Positions 26,943 to 36,893 are shown, counted from the first letter of the stretch. The stretch is DNA of 53,979 bases from Acinetobacter portensis (GCF_009372215.1 NZ_LWRV01000080.1:82896-136874), one strand, 5' to 3'. Notes: a model not told the origin generated them from the sequence alone. A program made the numbers and translations.

Positions 26943-29240
26943 ATGTCGAATATGCAACTGGATACACTAAGACGTATTGTTCAAGAGATCAATGCGTCAA
27001 CCAGCTTGCATGAATCTTTAGACATTATGGTCAATCAAGTGGCTGATGCCATGCATGTTGATGTCTGCTCTATTTATTTACTCGATGAACGTAACCAACG
27101 TTATTTACTGATGGCTTCTAAGGGTTTAAACCCTGAATCGGTGGGTCATGTATCGCTACATACGGGTGAAGGTCTTATTGGTCTGGTTGGGCAACGTGAA
27201 GAAATTGTCAATTTAGACAATGCGCCTAAACATGAACGCTTTCTTTATGTTCCTGAAACAGGCGAAGAAATTTATAACTCATTCCTTGGCGTACCTGTGA
27301 TGTATCGTCGTAAAGTAATGGGCGTTTTAGTCGTTCAAAATAAAGAACCTCACGATTTTAGTGAAGCGGCTGAATCATTCCTTGTAACTTTATGTGCACA
27401 ACTTTCAGGGGTAATTGCCCATACGCATGCCGTTGGCACTATCGATGTTTTCCGTAAACCAAGTAATTTACCTGCGTATAAAACATTCCAAGGTGTTTCA
27501 GGTTCTGGTGGTATTGCACTTGGTCGAGCTGTGGTTTTATATCCACCTGCAGACTTAGCCGCTGTTCCTGACCGTGAAGCGGATGACATTAGCGAAGAAC
27601 TCGATTTGCTTGATCAAGCATTAGCTTCTGTTCGCAATGAAATTCAATCTCTTGATGATAAAATGCAAGATGCCTTAATGGCTGAAGAACGTGCTTTGTT
27701 TAGCGTGTTCTTACGTATGTTAGATGAAAATGCCCTACCTGCCGAAATTAAAGAATTCATTCGAGATGGTAATTGGGCGCAAGGTGCAGTACGTATTGTT
27801 ATTGATAAGCATATTGCGCTATTTGCACAAATGGAAGATGACTATTTACGTGAACGTGTTTCAGACCTCAAAGATTTAGGTCGACGGATTCTTGCTTATT
27901 TACAAGAAGCAGATTCAAGTCATCGTGAACTCACCGACGAAAGTATTTTAATAGGCGAAGAAATTTCAACAGCCGCATTGGTTGAACTTCCTGTCGATAA
28001 AATTGCTGCCATTGTGACCACTGAAGGTGCAATGAATTCACATATGGTGATTGTGGCGCGAGCACTTGGAATTCCAACGGTTGTTGGTGTAACAGAATTA
28101 CCAATTAATACCCTTGATGATGTCGAGATGATTGTCGATGCACATCAAGGACGTGTATTTACCAATCCGCCTCGACGCTTACGTTCTCGCTATAAAGAAA
28201 TTCAAAAAGAAGAAGAGCTTATTGCCAAAGATTTAAAACAGTACGAAACCAAAGATGCAATCACCCCTGATGGTGTTGCTGTTCGTTTGTTTGTAAATAC
28301 AGGTTTAATGATAGATGTTGTCCGTGGCGTACAACGCGGTGCAAAAGGTGTAGGTTTATATCGTTCTGAAATTCCTTTCATGCTACGTGACCGCTTCCCA
28401 GGTGAAGAAGAACAACGTGCCATCTATCGTCAACAATTAAGTCATTTCGCCAATAAACCTGTCGTTATGCGTACGTTGGATATTGGTGCAGATAAAGACT
28501 TACCTTATTTCTCTATTGAAGAAGAAAACTCAGCTTTAGGATGGCGCGGTATTCGTTTCACGCTCGATCACCCTGAAATTTTCTCTTCGCAAATTCGTGC
28601 CATGCTTAAAGCGAGTATTGGGCTAAATAACTTACATATTCTTTTACCAATGATCACAAGTGTGAGTGAAGTTGAAGAAGCATTGTATTTATTAGAGCGT
28701 GACTGGATTGCGGTTCAGGAAGAAGAACAAGTCAAAATCAATAAACCCAAAATTGGCATTATGGTTGAAGTACCAAGTGTACTTTTACAAATTGAAGAAT
28801 TTGCTGAATTGGTCGATTTTTTCTCTGTGGGTTCAAATGATTTAACCCAGTATTTATTAGCTGTTGACCGTAATAATCCTCGCGTTGCCAATGTATATTC
28901 GAACTACCACCCTGCTGTTTTACGTGCTTTAACGCGTTTGGTGAAAGAATGTCACACCTATCAAAAGCCAATTAGTTTATGCGGAGAAATGGCAGGTGAT
29001 CCTTTATCTGCAACACTCTTAATGGCAATGGGCTTTAATACGCTTTCGATGAGTTCGAGTAATATCTTACGAGTTCGTAAAGCCATTTGTCATATTCCAA
29101 TGACCGATGCACAGGAATTATTAGAACGTGCTTTAAAAATGGATAATCCGCTTATTGTAAAAAGTATGATGGAATATTATTTTAAAACGCATGGTTTGGA
29201 AGATATGGTGAAGGCGTCTACACGTATTGTAAGTGCTTAA
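26943..29240 (+). CDS. ptsP: Phosphoenolpyruvate-protein phosphotransferase PtsP (enzyme I-Ntr)
   Basis: First enzyme of the nitrogen PTS; it takes phosphate from PEP and passes it to NPr. 765 residues: GAF sensor domain at about 1-160, the PTS enzyme I N-terminal domain, the phosphohistidine domain with active H367 in AMNSHMVIVARA, and the PEP-binding TIM barrel containing GLYRSEIPFM, GIMVEVPSV and the SVGSNDLTQY signature. AAGGAG lies a few bases before the ATG. It follows rppH in the usual order and ends at a strong hairpin shared with the opposite small ORF. Confidence 0.97.
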   Translation: MSNMQLDTLRRIVQEINASTSLHESLDIMVNQVADAMHVDVCSIYLLDERNQRYLLMASKGLNPESVGHVSLHTGEGLIGLVGQREEIVNLDNAPKHERFLYVPETGEEIYNSFLGVPVMYRRKVMGVLVVQNKEPHDFSEAAESFLVTLCAQLSGVIAHTHAVGTIDVFRKPSNLPAYKTFQGVSGSGGIALGRAVVLYPPADLAAVPDREADDISEELDLLDQALASVRNEIQSLDDKMQDALMAEERALFSVFLRMLDENALPAEIKEFIRDGNWAQGAVRIVIDKHIALFAQMEDDYLRERVSDLKDLGRRILAYLQEADSSHRELTDESILIGEEISTAALVELPVDKIAAIVTTEGAMNSHMVIVARALGIPTVVGVTELPINTLDDVEMIVDAHQGRVFTNPPRRLRSRYKEIQKEEELIAKDLKQYETKDAITPDGVAVRLFVNTGLMIDVVRGVQRGAKGVGLYRSEIPFMLRDRFPGEEEQRAIYRQQLSHFANKPVVMRTLDIGADKDLPYFSIEEENSALGWRGIRFTLDHPEIFSSQIRAMLKASIGLNNLHILLPMITSVSEVEEALYLLERDWIAVQEEEQVKINKPKIGIMVEVPSVLLQIEEFAELVDFFSVGSNDLTQYLLAVDRNNPRVANVYSNYHPAVLRALTRLVKECHTYQKPISLCGEMAGDPLSATLLMAMGFNTLSMSSSNILRVRKAICHIPMTDAQELLERALKMDNPLIVKSMMEYYFKTHGLEDMVKASTRIVSA

Positions 29241-29245
29241 TTTTT

Positions 29246-29437
29246 TTAAACGATAGAAAAGTTAAAGAAATAAAAAGGGAGATAATCATTTGAATATCTC
29301 CCTTTTTTGTGTTTTGAATAACCACGTTTTGCATCTTTCTTTCGATCTACAAAAGTTTGGCTTTTGTTGAAATCATTCATGTGTTTTGCCACAAAGTTAT
29401 GAATCATAACGTCTGGCATTTGCTTTTTCTTTGCCAT
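29246..29437 (-). CDS. Small basic protein whose 3' end runs through a terminator
   Basis: A 63-residue lysine-rich protein: MAKKKQMPDVMIHNFVAKHM then NDFNKSQTFVDRKKDAKRGY and SKHKKGR. Basic proteins of this type occur in gammaproteobacteria, but I cannot name a function. The last roughly 15 residues (YSNDYLPFYFFNFSIV) are encoded by the terminator hairpin and its T-run, and are hydrophobic and unlike the rest. This suggests a lost stop codon or an extension peculiar to this strain. Start supported by the purine-rich AAAGAAC upstream. Confidence 0.7.
   Translation of the reverse strand: MAKKKQMPDVMIHNFVAKHMNDFNKSQTFVDRKKDAKRGYSKHKKGRYSNDYLPFYFFNFSIV
29271..29309. terminator. Bidirectional terminator inside the small ORF's 3' end
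   Basis: A 13-bp perfect stem (29272-29284 with 29295-29307; AAAAAGGGAGATA and its complement) with a 10-base loop. Symmetric A- and T-runs let it serve ptsP on plus and the small gene on minus. Confidence 0.9.
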
Positions 29438-29974
29438 GTTCTTTAACCTATTTTTTAATTAAACATCTAGATGATGTTGTGTGTATATTGCACTTATTTT
29501 TATAAATTTCAAGCCCGCATATACTAATATTCATAATGCGTGAATATTTTTGCCAATTACATTAAATGAATTATGAATATATCCAATGATGTAACCGTAA
29601 TATCTAACGACTCTTACGTATCAACCACATCATAAAATAAATAGATATATTCAAAAAACACACATAAACAACGCTTTATTTTTATCGAACTTTCCACTTA
29701 TCAGTAAGATTTTTTTCAATTGGTCAAAAGCTCATTTTAAGCCTACAGTGTAGTAAGTACATTATTTATGAGTGCTTTTGGCAATGAAAGCTTACTTATA
29801 AATTTATACAATTAAGATAAATTTAATATGCGTTATAGCAACTAAATAACCTAAAAATTCAAAGCTGTACTCCTTTACAAAACATATAAAGTTCACCTAT
29901 TTAAAGCGTGATATTTATATAGAAAGCAACATCACTTTGTAGCAGACACTTTTTAAAATTAACGGAGAAGCGAA
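29438..29974. other. Catalase upstream region
   Basis: 537 AT-rich bases with no credible ORF. It contains an imperfect inverted repeat (29764-29803) and must hold the catalase promoter. I cannot identify an OxyR site by eye. Confidence 0.6.
29764..29803 (+). repeat. Imperfect inverted repeat upstream of catalase
   Basis: ATTTATGAGTGCTTT (29764-29778) pairs with 29787-29803, with one mismatch and a two-base bulge around an eight-base loop. Could be an operator or an RNA hairpin. Confidence 0.5.
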
Positions 29975-31495
29975 ATGAGCCAAGATCCAAAAAAATGTCC
30001 TGTATCCCACCTTACAACCGCTTTTGGTGCACCAGTAGTAGACAACCAAGACAGTTTAACGGCAGGTGCTCGTGGACCGCTTTTAGCTCAAGACTTGTGG
30101 TTAAATGAAAAACTAGCAAATTTCGTACGCGAAGTGATTCCTGAGCGTCGTATGCATGCAAAAGGCTCTGGTGCTTTCGGTACATTTACCGTGACCCAAG
30201 ATATTACAAAATATACTCGTGCTAAAATTTTCAGTGAAGTAGGTAAAAAAACTGAAATGTTTGCACGTTTCACAACTGTAGCGGGCGAACGTGGTGCTGC
30301 CGATGCTGAACGTGATATTCGTGGTTTTGCCTTAAAATTCTACACAGAAGAAGGCAACTGGGACATGGTGGGTAATAACACACCAGTATTCTTCTTACGT
30401 GACCCACGTAAATTCCCAGACTTAAACAAAGCGGTTAAACGCGATCCAAAAACAAACTTACGTAGCGCAACATACAACTGGGATTTCTGGACACTTCTTC
30501 CTGAAGCATTCCACCAAGTAACGATTGTAATGTCTGATCGTGGTATTCCTGCAAGCTACCGTCATATGCATGGTTTTGGTAGCCACACATACAGCTTTAT
30601 TAATGATAAAAATGAACGTTTTTGGGTGAAATTCCACTTCAAAACTCAGCAAGGCATTAAGAACTTAACCAATGCAGAAGCGGAAGCAATTATTGGTAAA
30701 GATCGTGAAAGTCATCAAAAAGATTTATTCGATGCTATCGAAAAAGGTGACTTCCCGAAATGGAAAATGTACGTTCAGATTATGCCTGAACTTGATGCTG
30801 AAAAAGTTCCATATCATCCATTTGACTTAACAAAAGTTTGGCCGCATGGTGATTACCCTCTTATTGAAGTTGGTGAGTTTGAACTCAACAAAAACTCTGA
30901 AAACTTCTATTTAGATGTTGAACAATCTGCATTTGCACCAAGTAATCTTGTTCCTGGTATTGGTGTATCTCCTGACCGTATGCTTCAAGCACGTTTATTT
31001 AACTATGCCGATGCTCAGCGTTACCGTTTAGGTGTGAACTATCAACAAATTCCTGTAAACGCAGCACGTTGCCCTGTTCACTCGAATCATCGTGATGGTC
31101 AAGGTCGTGTAGATGCTAACTATGGTGGTTTACCACACTACGAACCAAACAGCTTTGGTCAGTGGCAGCAACAACCTGAATATAAAGAGCCACCGCTTAA
31201 AATTTCAGGCAATGCAGATCACTGGGATTATCGTCAAGATGATAATGACTACTTCAGCCAACCGCGTGCATTGTTCAACTTAATGACAGATGAACAAAAG
31301 CAAACATTGTTCAGTAACACAGCAGATGGTATGGGCGATGCTTTAGACTTCATCAAATATCGTCATATTCGTAACTGTTATGCATGTGACCCTGCATATG
31401 GCGAAGGTGTTGCAAAAGCATTAGGTATGACTGTCGCAGATGCTCAAGCAGCACGTGATTCTGATCCTGGTCGTAATAATTCAGGTTTCCTTTAA
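29975..31495 (+). CDS. katA: Monofunctional heme catalase
   Basis: Decomposes hydrogen peroxide in the cytoplasm. Small-subunit catalase of 506 residues with active-site H61 ([12 protein letters not shown]), N134 ([10 protein letters not shown]) and the heme-ligand Y344 ([13 protein letters not shown]). GGAGAAG lies 5-6 bases before the ATG. The gene symbol is uncertain, because Acinetobacter catalases of this size are called katA or katE in different annotations. It stands alone between a long upstream region and its own terminator, with no linked oxyR. Probably peroxide-inducible, but this is inferred. Confidence 0.95.
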   Translation: MSQDPKKCPVSHLTTAFGAPVVDNQDSLTAGARGPLLAQDLWLNEKLANFVREVIPERRMHAKGSGAFGTFTVTQDITKYTRAKIFSEVGKKTEMFARFTTVAGERGAADAERDIRGFALKFYTEEGNWDMVGNNTPVFFLRDPRKFPDLNKAVKRDPKTNLRSATYNWDFWTLLPEAFHQVTIVMSDRGIPASYRHMHGFGSHTYSFINDKNERFWVKFHFKTQQGIKNLTNAEAEAIIGKDRESHQKDLFDAIEKGDFPKWKMYVQIMPELDAEKVPYHPFDLTKVWPHGDYPLIEVGEFELNKNSENFYLDVEQSAFAPSNLVPGIGVSPDRMLQARLFNYADAQRYRLGVNYQQIPVNAARCPVHSNHRDGQGRVDANYGGLPHYEPNSFGQWQQQPEYKEPPLKISGNADHWDYRQDDNDYFSQPRALFNLMTDEQKQTLFSNTADGMGDALDFIKYRHIRNCYACDPAYGEGVAKALGMTVADAQAARDSDPGRNNSGFL

Positions 31496-31520
31496 TTTCT
31501 AATTTATAGAGATTAAAAAA

Positions 31521-31551
31521 TAAAAAACCACCTTTCGAGGTGGTTTTTTAT
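31521..31551 (+). terminator. Catalase terminator
   Basis: An 11-bp stem AAAAAACCACC/GGTGGTTTTTT with a TTTCGA loop. It may also serve the convergent MBL gene. Confidence 0.93.
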
Positions 31552-31563
31552 TACTGTTATTTC

Positions 31564-32640
31564 TTAAACAATAATCTTTTTACCTTCACGAATACAATAA
31601 AACGGATTTACTAATTTAGATGAGTTTTTCATTGCCTTGTGCAAGTCTTCCTCAGGCTGATCTCGGCTTTCATCCGTCAATTGAAAAGTACGATAATGTA
31701 TAGCAAGAGAGCATTTTGCATGTAAGTCCTTATGCGCTTGAAATGCATCTTCAGGGTTCATATGCATGTAACGCAAAATATGACGTGGCTCATAAGCGCC
31801 TATAGGTAACAACGCAATTCTTGGGGCACCAAGCTTTTGCTTAATTTCTTTAAAGTGTGTTGCATACCCTGTATCACCTGCAAAATAACAATGATCTTTT
31901 CCATTTGAAATAGAGAAACCACCCCATAACGCACTATTTTGATCTCTAAAACCACGTCCAGAACCATGTTGTGCTGGTGTATATACAATATTAAGTTCAT
32001 TAAATGAAATGGATTCCCACCAATCTAATTCAGTCACATTGAACTCATCAGGCAGGTAATATCCATTTCCTAATCCCGTATAAATCATCATACCAAACTT
32101 TTCATGCAACCATTTGAGTGTGGCAATATCCATATGATCGTAGTGATTATGACTGAGTAACACACCATGAATTTCGGGTAAGTCTTCTAAGCGGATACCA
32201 GCAGGACAAACACGTCGAGGTCCCACTCCCTGCTTCGGACTTGCATAATCAGACCATACTGGATCTGTTAAAAAATTATATGGACCAATCTTAATGAGCG
32301 CTGTTGCATGACCAATAAACCAGACATTCCAATCATCTAAACTTGCATGGGGTCTTGACTCTGGCAAGCTTATAATAGATTTATAAAATGCTTCATATTC
32401 ATGCTGAATATCCACATTCCAAGTATGAGACTTACGGGTTATTAACCATTTATATAAATCTGTACGTGACGGCTTATCAGATGAATGCCCTACATTAAAA
32501 AAGCGTTCACCATTAAAATGCTCTGAATTGAGAAAATCAAATTTCGGCTGTTGCCATAAATGTGACCAGCTTGTTTCAGTGGTTAAATGAGTGCTTTGAT
32601 TCTTTTCAGTCATGTTTGGGCAACTAGAAGATTTATACAA
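31564..32640 (-). CDS. MBL-fold metallohydrolase, NAPE-PLD/UlaG-like
   Basis: A 358-residue metallo-beta-lactamase-fold hydrolase. The metal-binding core is LLSHNHYDHMD (about 161-171); further ligands are likely in FAGDTGY (about 252-258) and near the C-terminal AIHYRTF. The layout resembles bacterial NAPE-phospholipase D-like proteins; the substrate is unknown. The start is TTG: GGAGGT lies 9 bases upstream, while an internal ATG at 32613 has no ribosome site. No signal peptide. Confidence 0.88.
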   Translation of the reverse strand: MYKSSSCPNMTEKNQSTHLTTETSWSHLWQQPKFDFLNSEHFNGERFFNVGHSSDKPSRTDLYKWLITRKSHTWNVDIQHEYEAFYKSIISLPESRPHASLDDWNVWFIGHATALIKIGPYNFLTDPVWSDYASPKQGVGPRRVCPAGIRLEDLPEIHGVLLSHNHYDHMDIATLKWLHEKFGMMIYTGLGNGYYLPDEFNVTELDWWESISFNELNIVYTPAQHGSGRGFRDQNSALWGGFSISNGKDHCYFAGDTGYATHFKEIKQKLGAPRIALLPIGAYEPRHILRYMHMNPEDAFQAHKDLHAKCSLAIHYRTFQLTDESRDQPEEDLHKAMKNSSKLVNPFYCIREGKKIIV

Positions 32641-33250
32641 GGTTAATACACCTCCACTTTCTTTACATACAATGTTAATTCGTCGTTAGAGATGTTTCTT
32701 TTACAATCATAATAACCAAAACACCAAGACCAACTCTTGTGAGTTTTTGTTTCTTTTTTAGTGGTTTAGATAAATAAAGCTGATACAAAGCCCAATGTCT
32801 TTTACAGAGATAAGACTTATCAATATGCTCTTTTCATCCTTTCAGTTATTACAAATAGTTCCAAAATTTAAAAAAGTAATACCTTTAAAGGTATATGTAC
32901 TCATGTTCTCACTATTCAGAGTCATAGGTATAGTTAACCTGAAAGAAGTATGATAACTACATATAAAAATACAGCTTAACAAGGTAAATACTTGATTAAA
33001 ATAAAATAATAGAACATCACCAGAAACATCCTGAAACTAAAAACCCAACAACAAATGGCAAATAAAAGCTATTAAAGTGCTTTTACTAAATCATTCTCAA
33101 ATACTTATATTTTTAATATTTAAACACTATGACTAAGCCACCATTCTTTAGTCGTTAAGTACCATAATAAACTTCACTATATTTTCAGTTGTAGACTATA
33201 CTCGAATAGATATATAAGACTTTTTTTAGATTAATCGCTAGGGCTGTGAT
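32641..33250. other. Intergenic region between the MBL and LysR genes
   Basis: 610 bases, very AT-rich, no credible ORF or RNA gene seen. It should hold the two divergent promoters. Unusually long for such a gene pair. Confidence 0.55.
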
Positions 33251-34153
33251 ATGGAATTACGTCATCTTCGATACTTCATTACTGTTGCTGAAGAACTGAA
33301 CTTTAGTAAGGCAGCACTCAAGCTTTACACTGCACAGCCATCGCTTAGTCAACAAATCAAAGACCTAGAAGAAGATGTTGGCGTAAAACTTTTAAATCGC
33401 ACAAAACGCAAAGTTGAACTCACAGAAGAAGGTGCTGTTTTCCTTGAACAAGCTCGATTAACACTAGCTCAGGCAGACAAAGCCGTGGCAATGGCACGTC
33501 AGGTTTCACAAGCCAAACAACAAATGCTACGAATTGGCTTTGTCCCCGTAGCTGAAATGAAAATTTTCCCATATGTATTACCAGGCCTACGTGTTCAAAG
33601 CCCAGATTTGAAAATTGAGCTACTTAGCCAAAACAATAATGAACAAATGAAATTATTGAAAAAAGGGGATCTTGATGTCACCTTTACGCGTCATAATTTC
33701 AGCAGTGAAGAAATTGAAAGTGTTTTTGTTTTAAGAGAACCTTTAATGTTCATTCTGCCTAAGGATCATCCTTTAGCAGAATATGACCGAATTCCAATTA
33801 AGGCTTTGAATGGTTTAGATTTTATTATTCCATCTGTAGAGCAATCACATACGCTTCATCATGCAATTCTAGATTTTGCAAAAGCCCATAATATTGAATT
33901 GAATATTGTACAAACTGCCGACAATATTCTTTTTAATATCAACTCCATTGGCATGGGACTTGGTTGCACAATTCTACCAGGTTACATCACCCCTCTTGCG
34001 ATGAGTAACTCCGTAATTCGTCCACTTAGTGTTGAACTACCTCAAATTGATTTATATGTGAGTTATCGCAAAAATAATACCTCGATTGCAGTACAAAAAT
34101 TCATGGAACTACTGAGCAAAGTTTTTTATCTTAACTTTGATTCAAAATCATAA
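33251..34153 (+). CDS. LysR-family regulator, BenM/CatM/HcaR-like
   Basis: A 300-residue regulator. The DNA-binding domain begins MELRHLRYFITVAEELNFSK, typical of the BenM/CatM/HcaR branch that controls aromatic-compound or related pathways, with the HTH at about 17-40. The effector domain starts near LRIGFVPVAEMKIFP. No catabolic genes are next to it; the only divergent neighbour is the MBL hydrolase 610 bases away. Target and ligand unknown. Confidence 0.94.
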   Translation: MELRHLRYFITVAEELNFSKAALKLYTAQPSLSQQIKDLEEDVGVKLLNRTKRKVELTEEGAVFLEQARLTLAQADKAVAMARQVSQAKQQMLRIGFVPVAEMKIFPYVLPGLRVQSPDLKIELLSQNNNEQMKLLKKGDLDVTFTRHNFSSEEIESVFVLREPLMFILPKDHPLAEYDRIPIKALNGLDFIIPSVEQSHTLHHAILDFAKAHNIELNIVQTADNILFNINSIGMGLGCTILPGYITPLAMSNSVIRPLSVELPQIDLYVSYRKNNTSIAVQKFMELLSKVFYLNFDSKS

Positions 34154-34173
34154 TTTTCGGCTTATTTTCCACA

Positions 34174-34214
34174 TAAAAAAGCACGATTACAGTATCAATA
34201 ATCGTGCTTTTTAT
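34174..34214 (+). terminator. Terminator after the second LysR gene
   Basis: AAAAAGCACGATTA pairs with TAATCGTGCTTTTT around a nine-base loop. Confidence 0.93.
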
Positions 34215-34368
34215 ATTAGGAATGACTAAGTTTCTAATGTATTTTATTTTATGTTCAATCTTAAAATGATCTCACTGTAAAATGAGCAAATGCCCTTTAT
34301 CAGGCTTTCATTGATATAAAAAACAAAAACGTAGGTTGCCTAAACATTCAAACGAGTATGCATAAAAA

Positions 34369-35037
34369 CTATATCGCTTGCTGAGTTTTAATCTGATGAA
34401 CTAAAAATTCATGTAATTCTTTAACATCTTGAGCAATTGTTAAAGGCTCAAATAGAGTCAGCGTTTCTATAGTATGAACACCATAAGTAACACCAACTCG
34501 AGGCATTACAATATTTCGTGCCATTTCTAAATCGTAAGATGTATCACCCACCATAATGGCATTTTCAGCAGAGATACCTGTTTCAGTCAGAATTTCCGAC
34601 AGCATTAATGGATCGGGTTTAGATTTAGTTTCACTCGCAGCACGAGTTGCAATAAACAAATCAACACTTTGCGTTTTTGCCAAAACACGATCTAAGCCAC
34701 GACGGCTTTTCCCTGTTGCAACTGCTAGTAGAACACCCAATTGTTTAAGTTCTTGTAGCATTTCAGCTACGCCATCAAACCATACATCGCCCTTTGAATT
34801 TTCGACATAATGATCGCCATAACATTTTAAAATTTCATCATGTAATTCAGGAACAGCTGGAAATAATACTTGTGCTACCTCAGGTAAGCCTAAACCAATA
34901 ATACTTTTCGCAGCATCATCTGTTAAAGGTTGATTAAACTGCTGAGCTGCATATTTCAAACTTGCGACAATTTGCCCCACCGAATCAAATAATGTTCCAT
35001 CCCAATCGAAAATAACGAGTTTTACAGGTGATGTCAT
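34369..35037 (-). CDS. HAD-superfamily phosphatase, phosphoglycolate-phosphatase-like
   Basis: A 222-residue HAD hydrolase. Motif I FDWDGTLFDS (about 10-19), a helical cap, motif II VATGKSRRG (about 106-114), lysine in SKPDPLM (about 138-144) and motif III MVGDTSYDLEMA (about 162-173). It resembles Gph/PpaX-type phosphatases, but the substrate cannot be fixed. It lies downstream of rluC on the same strand with a 131-base gap and could be co-transcribed with it, as often seen in Pseudomonas-like genomes. Confidence 0.92.
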   Translation of the reverse strand: MTSPVKLVIFDWDGTLFDSVGQIVASLKYAAQQFNQPLTDDAAKSIIGLGLPEVAQVLFPAVPELHDEILKCYGDHYVENSKGDVWFDGVAEMLQELKQLGVLLAVATGKSRRGLDRVLAKTQSVDLFIATRAASETKSKPDPLMLSEILTETGISAENAIMVGDTSYDLEMARNIVMPRVGVTYGVHTIETLTLFEPLTIAQDVKELHEFLVHQIKTQQAI

Positions 35038-35168
35038 ACATAATTTCCTAATGTTGATTCGGTTTTAAACTGAAGTGCAAATGAGAGGTCGATTGCTTTA
35101 ATCTCCCTCAAACCCACCTTCAATAAAGATGGGGCGTTTTTTCTACTTAAACAAAGCTGAATTAAAGA

Positions 35169-36137
35169 TTACTCATCACCTTTAACAGGCGTTACCACTT
35201 TATCCGCTTTTTGTGCACGTAATTGAGCCACAATATTTTGCATATCTTCAGGCAATGGTGCTTCTATGGTTTCATAACCTGGAATTTCTAAACGCATGGC
35301 ATGCAAACATAAACGACGAGGTTTTGGACCTTTATAAGGTGTTTCATGTCCATACTTTTCATCACCAATTAAAGGATGACCAATGCTTAAACCATGCACA
35401 CGAATTTGATGCGTACGACCCGAAAGTGGTGATGCATAAACTAATGTTGCATGCATAAAGCGTTCAGCGACATTCCACTGTGTTTTAGAATCTTTACCTT
35501 CTTTAGACACACATACACGACGCTCGCCATTAGCAAGTTCATAACGATGTAAAGGCGCATCAATCAGCTGTTTATCTAAAGTTACTTTTCCTTTTACTAC
35601 AGCAGCATAAGTTTTTTTAATCTTATGTTCACGTAGCATGTCTTGAAGCAACTTCAAAGTACTGCGCTTTTTAGAAATCATCACTAAACCAGACGTATCG
35701 CGGTCAATACGATGGATCAGCTCTAAATATTTTTTACCTGTTGCTGCACGTAAACTTTCGATTAAACCGTAAGCAATACCACTACCACCATGAACTGCAA
35801 TACCCGATGGTTTATTTACCACAAGCAAGCCTTCATCTTCATAGACAACACGGCTTAATAAGCTCTGCGCAACTTTATCTGAAACAGGAACTAAGCTTTC
35901 ATCTTTTTGCTCATAACGTATTGGTGCAACACGAATTTGATCACCAATCGCAAGCTTGGTTTCAGGTTTTACGCGTTTTTTATTTACACGAACTTGGCTT
36001 TCACGAATCAAACGATAAATACGGCTTTTCGGCACGCCTTTTAAACGAGAAAATAAAAAATTATCGATGCGTTGACCCGATTGATGTTCATCCACTTCAA
36101 ACCAAGTGACATTTTGCCATTCTTGTGTAGAATTCAT
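35169..36137 (-). CDS. rluC: 23S rRNA pseudouridine synthase RluC
   Basis: Makes pseudouridine at 23S rRNA positions 955, 2504 and 2580 (E. coli numbering, family knowledge). An N-terminal S4 RNA-binding domain (about 18-75, with IDNFLFSRLKGVPKSRIYRL) is followed by the catalytic RluA-type domain; D145 in HRIDRDTSG is the catalytic aspartate. 322 residues. It is divergent from rne across 756 bases, the conserved arrangement in gammaproteobacteria. Confidence 0.96.
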   Translation of the reverse strand: MNSTQEWQNVTWFEVDEHQSGQRIDNFLFSRLKGVPKSRIYRLIRESQVRVNKKRVKPETKLAIGDQIRVAPIRYEQKDESLVPVSDKVAQSLLSRVVYEDEGLLVVNKPSGIAVHGGSGIAYGLIESLRAATGKKYLELIHRIDRDTSGLVMISKKRSTLKLLQDMLREHKIKKTYAAVVKGKVTLDKQLIDAPLHRYELANGERRVCVSKEGKDSKTQWNVAERFMHATLVYASPLSGRTHQIRVHGLSIGHPLIGDEKYGHETPYKGPKPRRLCLHAMRLEIPGYETIEAPLPEDMQNIVAQLRAQKADKVVTPVKGDE

Positions 36138-36893
36138 ACAGTTACTGAGACCTAAAAAAATACTAAAATTGATTAAAAACTGATCATTCGAGCTATACTT
36201 TTCACAAGAAACATAAGCTTAGCCCATAGGCAGATGATGCAAGGTTTGGTATAGTCGGCATACGGAAACCATCGTTTGTGAGTTGGAATCTATTTTTTCA
36301 GACTATTCTGAACATAATTATTCACTTAAAAACTCACATGAACACGGAAAGGTCCCAAAAGAATTATGCCGACGCCGAAGGCTTATTATATCGGCAAAAA
36401 CACAAACTGTTGCGTTTAATTGTACCTCAGGTACATAAATCAGTTTGTCTGAAAAAATATGTCGCCAACTTAAGTTGGTTTTTAAACGTAAACTGATACA
36501 CATCAGATCAGTCGCTCCCTGATGCTAAATTCAGGCTACAGCGTTGATGTATTGGATCTGCACAGTTTGCACAGATACGATGATAATTCCGTATCAAGAC
36601 GCCTTCTAAGTGAAGGAATGATCTTCGAGCAATGTGACAGTGAAAGTGATCACATCCAATACACCGCTAGTCCGCCAGTGAATCGCACAGGTGACTTTAA
36701 TCGTTTAAAGATTGAAGCCGTATTGGCATCATCGATACGTAAATCATAAACCGAAGCCCACCTAAAAAGGCCGGTAAAAAAGAGTTCGAATCCCAATACT
36801 TTTTTGTGGTTTGAGCAGTTGATTCGTAGTTTTTGATGTTCGCTACGTGACCTAGCGATGCTTTGCTGTGTATCACTATAAGGTGTTACACCC
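36138..36893 (+). promoter_or_regulatory. Long structured leader region of rne
   Basis: 756 bases without a credible ORF. Many perfect stems are visible. TGCCGA 36367-36372 pairs with 36391-36396. ACAAACTG 36402-36409 pairs with 36441-36448 and encloses TGTACC/GGTACA (36421-36435). CCAACTTAAGTTGG at 36465-36478 is followed by T5. CTGAT pairs at 36493-36506. A 10-bp stem (36548-36557 with 36654-36663) encloses three hairpins (36574-36595, 36602-36616, 36634-36653). A further pair is 36720-36726 with 36793-36799, followed by T6. In enterics the rne leader (Rfam rne5) mediates feedback by RNase E, and Pseudomonas has a separate motif; the same role here is inferred. Confidence 0.7.

Noticed and set aside
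36278..36749. Two ORFs of 72-75 codons in the rne leader
   Set aside because: No ribosome sites and no protein-like composition; the region is better explained by RNA stems.
36775..36800. TTCGAATCC resembling a tRNA T-arm in the rne leader
   Set aside because: The flanking bases do not pair as a T-stem and no other tRNA arms are present.
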